Origin: Pelagicoccus sp. SDUM812003
Lineage (GTDB): Bacteria > Verrucomicrobiota > Verrucomicrobiia > Opitutales > Opitutaceae
Reading direction: 5' to 3'
Length of the DNA stretch: 33,077 nt
NCBI RefSeq assembly: GCF_031127815.1
Contig: NZ_JARXHY010000027.1
Location: forward strand, 1-33,077
Positions 17,419-22,558 of the stretch are shown piece after piece. The notes under the pieces were generated by a model. It did no database searches, had not been told where the DNA came from, and saw only the letters and a list, made by a program, of their open reading frames with translations. Numbering within the stretch: position 1 is the first letter of the stretch; every line of letters begins with the position of its first letter. The position numbers and the translations under genes are program-made.

Positions 17419-18822
17419 TCAATCCTCCGGACGCTCTCCTGCGGGAGCCATCTTCACCAGGCGGGGGAAGAAGCGTGCAAGCGGTTCGACAAGGTCGGAC
17501 TGGGCGGCCATGACTTCGTCGATGTCTTTGTAGACGTACGGAACTTCGTCGATTCCGGCTGACAGCAAGCGAACACCTCGCTCCTGCAGGAGTTTGTTGG
17601 CGTCCTTCCAGTTCAGCTTCGATGCGGCTTGCTTGCGGCTCATGACGCGACCGGCTCCGTGAGAGGCCGAGTTTAGAGACTCCGGGTTGCCTTTTCCTCG
17701 CACCACGTAAGCCGGACTCGCCATGGAACCTGGGATCACGCCTAGGACACCCTCGCCTGCCGGGGTCGCGCCTTTGCGGTGAACAATGACTTCCTTGCCG
17801 TCGTGTTGCTCCTTCCAGGCGAAGTTATGGTGGTTCTCAACGTCTAGTATCGGTTCAAGGCCTAGGTTCTCCGCCACATGTTTATGGATACAGGCATGGT
17901 TCGCAGCCGCGTAATGCCCCATCAATTCCATGGCCTTCCAGTACTCCTGACCGTCTTGGGAATCGAGGTCCAGCCATGCCAGATGCTGCAACTCCTTCGG
18001 CAATTCCGGATGGGAGTCCTTCGCTAGCTTAGAGTAATGAGCGGCCACGTTGGCGCCCGTGCCGCGGCTACCGCTATGGCTCATCAGAGCCACATAGGTA
18101 CCCAGAGCTACGCCAAGCGACGTATCCGAAATCTCGATCTCGCCGAACTCGACGAAGTGGTTTCCGCTTCCGCTGGTTCCTAGCTGCTTCCAGGCCTTGT
18201 CCTTGCACTGCTGCGTGATCGGCGAAACCGACCAGTCGCGGTCCATAACATCGTGCTGGCGTTTCTCGCGAAAGAATCCGCCAACGCCGAACTTGGTCTC
18301 CGTATTCAGAGCGCCCGTGAAGCGACCGTTTCCTTCGTCTCGAAGCAGACGCTTCACTGGAATATCAAACACGCTCAACTTCATGCGACAGGCGATATCC
18401 ACGCCAACCGCGTACGGAATAACCGCGTTGTTCGTCGCCAAAACACCACCGATCGGCAGGCCGTAGCCCGGATGGGCGTCTGGCATCAAAGCTCCACGCT
18501 CGGCGACCGGCAGACTGCAGCCATTGAGCATTTGCTGAATGGATACAGCCTCCAAATCCTCTCCCCATTGCTTGTAGGGCGCAGGGGTCTCGCGAGCGAC
18601 GTAGCGCTTTCCGTGCAGCTTCTCCGCCAGATCGCCTAGTAGCCCATCCTGCAAGAAGTCGCCCGGCTTCTGGACCACTGCCGACAATATCAAACGCATG
18701 TCACCGGAACGCTTTCCGTCATTGGCAAGTTGCTTGATAACCTCCATCGCCGACCGGAGGGGATCTCCGGCCGGAATGCCTATATCTAATAAATCTTTGT
18801 TTTTCATGATATACCAACCCAC
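17419..18822 (-). CDS. rtcB: RNA-splicing/repair ligase RtcB
   Basis: 467 residues from GTG 18822, which has GAGGA five bases upstream; ATG 18807 (residue 6) is the alternative. RtcB joins 2',3'-cyclic-phosphate or 3'-phosphate RNA ends to 5'-OH ends using GTP and Mn2+. Family landmarks are present in order: 'MPDAHPGYGLPIGG' (113-126), 'GVDIACRM' with the metal-binding Asp/Cys (140-147), 'SGSGNHFVEFG', 'HSGSRG' (249-254), 'ENHHNF' (329-334), 'IPGSM' and 'SHGAGR' (387-392), whose His388 is the guanylylated nucleophile. 'DEVPYVYKDIDEVM' ends the active site. The family GSMG is GSMA here, and the form is longer than E. coli RtcB. It is the last gene of the ro60-Y RNA-rtcA-rtcB unit, 82 bases after rtcA. 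A decayed partial copy lies at 14306-14380. Confidence 0.95.
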   Translation of the reverse strand: MGWYIMKNKDLLDIGIPAGDPLRSAMEVIKQLANDGKRSGDMRLILSAVVQKPGDFLQDGLLGDLAEKLHGKRYVARETPAPYKQWGEDLEAVSIQQMLNGCSLPVAERGALMPDAHPGYGLPIGGVLATNNAVIPYAVGVDIACRMKLSVFDIPVKRLLRDEGNGRFTGALNTETKFGVGGFFREKRQHDVMDRDWSVSPITQQCKDKAWKQLGTSGSGNHFVEFGEIEISDTSLGVALGTYVALMSHSGSRGTGANVAAHYSKLAKDSHPELPKELQHLAWLDLDSQDGQEYWKAMELMGHYAAANHACIHKHVAENLGLEPILDVENHHNFAWKEQHDGKEVIVHRKGATPAGEGVLGVIPGSMASPAYVVRGKGNPESLNSASHGAGRVMSRKQAASKLNWKDANKLLQERGVRLLSAGIDEVPYVYKDIDEVMAAQSDLVEPLARFFPRLVKMAPAGERPED

Positions 18823-18904
18823 GAATTCCTCGAATCATCACGAATGTATCTATAACTTCCTAAAAGATTGGTGCAAATTTGAGTTATTCATGGGTCCAAA
18901 ACAG

Positions 18905-19933
18905 TCATCCGTTTCTGATCTCCACTAGCCACGAGAGCCTGCTCTGGCGAGTGGTCACGATCTCCACATCGAGAAAGGTCTCGATGATGTTTTTGTTCGT
19001 CAGAAAATGCTGGCTCAAAGCCAGCGTCCTAAAGCTGCCACCTCCGGCCAAAGCGAACGGCAGCAGCAACTGATCGGCGAGATAATCCCCAACAGGCGCG
19101 TCCTCTTTGATATACCGGAGAGCTTCCTTGGAAACGCCCCGAGCAACGAACTCGGCAGTGATTCCTTTCTCTCCGAAACCGGTGAAAACCTCCGAGAGCT
19201 CATCAAAGTCGTAAGTAAGCGAAAGCACATTACCCACACCCGCGGAACCCTCGTACTGGCGAACCTTCATTTCAGAGAGATTCAAGTCGAGAGCCTTCGC
19301 TAGCTTGGAAAGCTCACGCTTGCCGATGCGCTCATCGAGATTGCATAGACCCGCTTCGGCGATCCGTGCCTTCAACTCGCCACGATTCAGAATCTGTATG
19401 GGTGAAAGCGAATCGATGGATCGAATCTCCGCGACGAACTGCCCCTGCCCAGCCGGGTAGAATCCAGCCCGAACGAGCTCAATATCGACTTCCGCGCCCA
19501 TCTTTCGAATCAACGGAAGAAACGCTTTCGCCAGATAATCAAAGCTCGGGGCCTTGCTGTTGTGCGTACCGCCTTCGAATTGCACGATGGAGTCACCAGA
19601 GGCCAAAAGGAGCGGGAGAAAGATCGTCTGAAATACGAGCGAAGTGCTTCCCGCGGTACCAACCGCGAAGCGATACTCTCCAGACTGCACCTTACCAGGA
19701 ACAAAGCTCACCGCTTGCGATTTCAGCTCGTCGCCTTCGACTTCGGCTCCGCAGATCTCGGCAGCCGCACGCACGCAGGTAAGGTGCTGACGCATCAATC
19801 CCGGCTTGGATCGCTTTGCTCGGATCTTCTCTATTCGAAAAGGGCGACCGGTGATCATCGATAGGCTCAAGGAGCTGCGTAGGACCTGTCCACCACCCTC
19901 ACCAAGAGAGCCGTCTATGTAGATTGTTTTCAT
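18905..19933 (-). CDS. rtcA: RNA 3'-terminal phosphate cyclase RtcA
   Basis: 342 residues from ATG 19933; the frame is open further upstream but runs through structured RNA, and MKTIYIDGSLGEGGGQ is the family's normal N-terminus. RtcA converts RNA 3'-phosphates (and adenylates 5'-phosphates) with ATP through a covalent His-AMP. Seen here: 'DGSLGEGGGQVLRSSLSLS' at the N-terminus, 'RSKPGLMRQHLTCVRAA', 'GGTHNSKAPSFDYL', and the nucleophile His309 in 'LSQHFLTNKNIIETFL', at the same residue number as the E. coli enzyme. It lies between the structured RNA cluster and rtcB, the reverse of the usual rtcB-rtcA order. No Shine-Dalgarno site is visible; the 3' end of RNA D lies only 22 bases before the start codon. 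Confidence 0.95.
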   Translation of the reverse strand: MKTIYIDGSLGEGGGQVLRSSLSLSMITGRPFRIEKIRAKRSKPGLMRQHLTCVRAAAEICGAEVEGDELKSQAVSFVPGKVQSGEYRFAVGTAGSTSLVFQTIFLPLLLASGDSIVQFEGGTHNSKAPSFDYLAKAFLPLIRKMGAEVDIELVRAGFYPAGQGQFVAEIRSIDSLSPIQILNRGELKARIAEAGLCNLDERIGKRELSKLAKALDLNLSEMKVRQYEGSAGVGNVLSLTYDFDELSEVFTGFGEKGITAEFVARGVSKEALRYIKEDAPVGDYLADQLLLPFALAGGGSFRTLALSQHFLTNKNIIETFLDVEIVTTRQSRLSWLVEIRNG

Positions 19934-19955
19934 TATATTTGTTTGGAAATTGGGA

Positions 19956-20044
19956 TGCAGCGACGAGGATCGACGAAACGCGCAGGATTCGCACCTGCCT
20001 ACCTTTCGGCTTCTACTGATGTAGTTCCGCCAGCATTCGCTGCA
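19956..20044 (-). ncRNA. candidate Y RNA D (minimal D/T-arm type)
   Basis: Core of 89 nt read on the minus strand. The ends pair as TGCAGCGA with TCGCTGCA (20037-20044 / 19956-19963). The conserved ATGCT internal segment follows, then an inner helix GGCGGAAC / GTTTCGTC (20024-20031 / 19972-19979, two G-U pairs), then ACTACATC. The interior has a D-arm-like hairpin GCC-GAAAGGTA-GGC (19997-20010) directly followed by a T-arm GCAGG-TGCGAAT-CCTGC (19982-19998). No acceptor stem is present. It is the smallest of four RNAs sharing the same terminal structure and the one next to rtcA. True ends are not known. Confidence 0.7.
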
Positions 20045-20127
20045 GAGATTAGGATGGCTAACAAGGGATGCTTTTCGAGGGGAACATATGACAGATGTAC
20101 TCGCGAAGCGCATTTAGCCAAGACTGG

Positions 20128-20263
20128 TTCACGCGACAAATTCGTGATGAGACGTTTGCTATTGCTCTACCCAATTGAGCTACGCCAGCCAATGGAGGCC
20201 AGCGGCAGGACTCGAACCTGCAACCAATAGATCCTGATGTAGTCCCATCTGCATTCGCGTGAA
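20128..20263 (-). ncRNA. candidate Y RNA C with complete circularly permuted tRNA module
   Basis: Core of 136 nt on the minus strand. Outer helix TTCACGCGA / TCGCGTGAA (20255-20263 / 20128-20136). Inner helix GATGGGAC / GTCTCATC (20242-20249 / 20146-20153). Then TACATC, and a 5-bp anticodon-stem equivalent CTATT / AATAG (20226-20230 / 20159-20163). The T-arm is GCAGG-TTCGAGT-CCTGC (20205-20221). The acceptor-like stem CGCTGGCC / GGCTGGCG (20197-20204 / 20183-20190, two wobbles) is closed by loop TCCATT. U8-A9 equivalent TA and a D-arm GCTC-AATTGGGTA-GAGC (20164-20180) follow. The tRNA is thus opened at the anticodon loop and closed at the acceptor end, as in bacterial YrlA-type Y RNAs. It lies downstream of ro60. 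Confidence 0.85.
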
Positions 20264-20285
20264 AGGGAATGATATGGAAAGAGAA

Positions 20286-20422
20286 TCGCGCGACGAGAAT
20301 TTGAAATGACGAACTAAGCCGTTCTACCTTTAAACTACGGACCGATAAATTGGGCGGTCCGACGGGGCTCGAACCCGCATCTGCTGCACCTGAAGCATGT
20401 AGTCATTTCGGCATTCGCGCGA
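20286..20422 (-). ncRNA. candidate Y RNA B with permuted tRNA-like module
   Basis: Core of 137 nt on the minus strand. Outer helix TCGCGCGA with TCGCGCGA (20415-20422 / 20286-20293). Inner helix GAAATGAC / GTCATTTC (20402-20409 / 20303-20310, perfect), then TACATG. A T-arm GCGGG-TTCGAGC-CCCGT (20362-20378) is followed by acceptor stem CGGACCG / CGGTCCG (20355-20361 / 20338-20344, seven perfect pairs) closed by CCCAATTTAT. TA (U8-A9 equivalent) and D-arm GTTT-AAAGGTA-GAAC (20321-20335) come last. The stem sequences differ from RNA C throughout, yet the structure is the same. The anticodon-stem equivalent is weak. It is probably a Ro60-bound Y RNA mimicking a tRNA. Confidence 0.85.
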
Positions 20423-20447
20423 AAATCGAAAAACTGGATACGCCGAA

Positions 20448-20623
20448 CTGCGACGAATCTGGAGAGGACATCACAACGAACGCGGCGAACCGAACCCGAA
20501 GGGGAGAGTGGTTCGGCAAAGCCGAATCGCGAAGCGACCGACGCATGGCGTCGTCCCATCTCCGCGCCTTCGGCGCTCCGTCAAACTCCCGTTAGCCAGA
20601 TGTAGTCTTCTCCGCATTCGCAG
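20448..20623 (-). ncRNA. candidate Y RNA A with triloop-hairpin array
   Basis: Core of 176 nt on the minus strand. Outer helix CTGCGA / TCGCAG (20618-20623 / 20448-20453), conserved ATGC, inner helix GGAGAAGAC / GTCCTCTCC (20605-20613 / 20461-20469, one A-C mismatch), then TACATC. Instead of a clear tRNA mimic the interior holds consecutive hairpins with three-base loops at 20564-20576, 20539-20553, 20527-20537 and 20512-20526, plus a weak CCC-GAA-GGG at 20495-20503. It is the first RNA after ro60 and the longest. It shares only the Ro60-binding-like terminal structure with the other three, so its effector end may bind a different partner. Confidence 0.65.
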
Positions 20624-20659
20624 AGACGTAAGATGATAAAGAACAGTCTGTAAACGCCG

Positions 20660-20675
20660 GGCGACGATCGTCGCC
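20660..20675. repeat. perfect palindrome after ro60 stop
   Basis: GGCGACGATCGTCGCC, a 16-base perfect palindrome, lies 15 bases downstream of the ro60 stop and 37 bases before RNA A. As RNA it can form a 6-bp stem with a GATC loop. No T-run follows, so it is more likely a processing or 3'-end-protecting hairpin between the mRNA and the Y RNA array than a strong terminator. Confidence 0.5.
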
Positions 20676-20690
20676 GCCCGACGGGTTGGT

Positions 20691-22322
20691 TTAAGGAATC
20701 TGAACGTCCTCGATGACCTTGATCCAATGATCGCGATCGATCGGGTTGTTCGCGAACTCGGCGACCGTGGAGAACACCGCATCGGAGAAGCCTCCGATAT
20801 TCAGGATATCCCGACGGGAAACCGCCTGCTGCGTTCTGCTCGGCTGGATGTCGATGCATACCAGCTTCGCGGAAGGGTTACGCGTCTTCAGCTTCTCCCA
20901 CTCGCGCATCATGGCCGTTCCCTGACGCTGGTTTCCACTATCGACCCAGGACTCGTTGTCGGAGACGAAAACCACCAGATCAGGCGATTCGCGACGCTCG
21001 TTCAAGCGAGCCAGAGGAGCCGAGCAGTTCGTACCGCCGTATCCAAGCCTCGAAAGAATCTTCGCGTTCGTCATCACGCTGTCTCGAGCGTTAAGGTCCA
21101 CGTCGATCACGCGCTCCATGAACGGCAGCACCTGAGCGTTCCGGTTCTTGCGAAGGAAGGCCGCAGCCACTAGAGCCGCCACATCCACGCAGGTTACCGA
21201 AGACGAGGAACCTCGACGGTAGCCTGTAACAGGAGCACCCATCGATCCCGAGGAATCCGGACAAACGACCACCTTTCCGGCGATCGAAGGCACGTTTTCC
21301 ACCGACACTTCAAGAGCATCCTGCAGCGCGTTCTTGATCTTGGCAGGAATCGTGGAGTCCGCGGCCTTGTACGCAGCCAGAAGCTGGTACGGGAAGACGC
21401 GGGACTTGCGAACCAGCTTCGGATCCCGAAGGCGTTCCGCAACCATATCCACGATTTCACTACATTCGAACAAGCCGTGACGCTGAAAGGTGTTCAGATT
21501 CATGCGAGTCATCTGCCAAGGCGCGTTGCGAGCGATGGTCGCCCACTCCGCGAAGCCGATAGGCAAAGCGGTCAGCATTTGAAACGGCACGTCCGGTACG
21601 TCCTTAGCAAAGGCTTCGTCCTTGGACTTCCGGTGCATGCGGATAGCCTTCTTGAGGGCGGGCGGGTTCGGTCCGCTCAAAGCCTTTTCCTTGAAAGCCT
21701 CGTATTCGGCAGCCAAGGAAGGCAAAGAATCGGCGTCGTACTCGCGACCGATCAAGTAAGCGTACAGGGCTGCCCGCGCATCGTCCTTAGGACGCGGATG
21801 CACCATCTTGATGATATCCGCGATCGAAGGGGACTGGCCGACCGATGCTCGAAACAGCTGATCGTCCGACTGGTTGAACAGCCATTCCTGGATCACACGC
21901 TTTGGTCGGGTTCCGAGAGACTTTCGTCCCACCACTCCCGAACGCATGATCTGCACGAAAGTCCGGATCATCTTGGCGTTGTCCAGAACCTCGAACGCAA
22001 CGCGGTCGAACAGCTCGGAATCGCGGCCACTCAAGATTGCGCACAGCAAGGCAGGCGTATCCTTCATGTAAGCGGAACGTCGGGCGTAGATGGCGAGCCG
22101 GGCGATGTATCCATTCTCCACATCCTTGCACAACTCAATCACCTGATCCAACTGCTCTCCAGCCGAGGCGTAGAACGATCCATTCAGGCATCCCGTCGCC
22201 ACATACTGTGCGAGGGCCTGCTTTGCACTGCGTTGGTAGGCAACGCCTCCCGCTTCGTTCACCGCGTCCGCGGAAGGAATCAAAGCGCCTCGTAAGGTTT
22301 GGAAGAGTGTCTTGTTAGCCAT
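20691..22322 (-). CDS. rsr: Ro60/TROVE-domain RNA-binding protein (Rsr)
   Basis: 543 residues. The N-terminal TROVE (HEAT-repeat ring) domain spans about 15-340; such rings bind the 3' ends of misfolded or damaged RNA in the central hole and Y RNAs on the outer surface. The C-terminal von Willebrand A domain begins about 350 and keeps its MIDAS metal site: D356-S-S-G-S360 in 'CPDSSGSMG', the Thr in 'GYGGTNCSAPL' and the Asp in 'VFVSDNESW'. The ATG has AAAGGAGA about nine bases upstream, one of the best ribosome sites in the window. It is the first gene of the minus-strand repair unit, followed by four Y RNA candidates, rtcA and rtcB, and divergent from rtcR. Known bacterial partners are PNPase and Y RNA. 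Confidence 0.95.
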   Translation of the reverse strand: MANKTLFQTLRGALIPSADAVNEAGGVAYQRSAKQALAQYVATGCLNGSFYASAGEQLDQVIELCKDVENGYIARLAIYARRSAYMKDTPALLCAILSGRDSELFDRVAFEVLDNAKMIRTFVQIMRSGVVGRKSLGTRPKRVIQEWLFNQSDDQLFRASVGQSPSIADIIKMVHPRPKDDARAALYAYLIGREYDADSLPSLAAEYEAFKEKALSGPNPPALKKAIRMHRKSKDEAFAKDVPDVPFQMLTALPIGFAEWATIARNAPWQMTRMNLNTFQRHGLFECSEIVDMVAERLRDPKLVRKSRVFPYQLLAAYKAADSTIPAKIKNALQDALEVSVENVPSIAGKVVVCPDSSGSMGAPVTGYRRGSSSSVTCVDVAALVAAAFLRKNRNAQVLPFMERVIDVDLNARDSVMTNAKILSRLGYGGTNCSAPLARLNERRESPDLVVFVSDNESWVDSGNQRQGTAMMREWEKLKTRNPSAKLVCIDIQPSRTQQAVSRRDILNIGGFSDAVFSTVAEFANNPIDRDHWIKVIEDVQIP

Positions 22323-22384
22323 TGGTATCGTTCTCCTTTGGGTTGAGTTGCATTCCAGCGTTTTGCTGAACTTGCCCCTCCTTA

Positions 22385-22401
22385 ATCACGACACGTGCCA
22401 A
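22385..22401 (-). promoter_or_regulatory. candidate sigma54 promoter for ro60-rtcAB
   Basis: On the minus strand TTGGCACG (22394-22401) matches the sigma54 -24 element perfectly, and GTGAT (22385-22389) sits at the -12 position with correct spacing, though the usual TTGCA is degenerate there. It lies about 60 bases upstream of the ro60 ATG. RtcR is a sigma54 activator, so such a promoter is expected here. The -12 mismatch keeps confidence moderate. Confidence 0.6.
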
Positions 22402-22436
22402 TCTCCGAACGGAGTCACATAAACCTCCCACATACT

Positions 22437-22460
22437 ATTCATAAACAACACTTTATGAAT
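22437..22460. promoter_or_regulatory. inverted repeat, candidate RtcR upstream activating site
   Basis: ATTCATAAA and TTTATGAAT, perfect 9-base arms separated by six bases, lie about 35-65 bases upstream of the -24 element, i.e. roughly 70-80 bases from the expected start of ro60 transcription. That is the usual place for a dimeric enhancer-binding site of a sigma54 activator. It is shared by the divergent rtcR promoter region, so it could also serve autoregulation. Confidence 0.55.
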
Positions 22461-22522
22461 GCTTTATTTTTCTCTCCATCAGATTTCTCCGAAGATCATC
22501 GCCACATATTCCATATTTTTCT

Positions 22523-22539
22523 AGAATATTTTATATTCT
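22523..22539. promoter_or_regulatory. AT-rich inverted repeat upstream of rtcR
   Basis: AGAATAT and ATATTCT, perfect 7-base arms around TTT, end 19 bases before the rtcR ATG. The surrounding sequence is very AT-rich and probably contains the rtcR promoter. The repeat differs in sequence from the one at 22437-22460, so it may bind another factor or simply fold in the 5' leader. Confidence 0.35.
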
Positions 22540-22558
22540 TCTATTTCTTCTTATACAC

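Noticed and set aside
20160-20380. Ordinary tRNA genes on the minus strand
   Set aside because: T-arms and D-arms are clear, but the T-arm precedes the D-arm and no anticodon loop exists. The permuted order with enclosing helices fits Y RNAs better than tRNA genes.
19956-20623. CRISPR array
   Set aside because: The four repeated cores look regular, but spacing is uneven (about 90-180 bases), repeats are parts of structured RNAs and no cas gene is present.
21477-22295. 272-codon plus-strand frame antisense to ro60
   Set aside because: Shadow of the ro60 coding sequence; no ribosome site and no family similarity.
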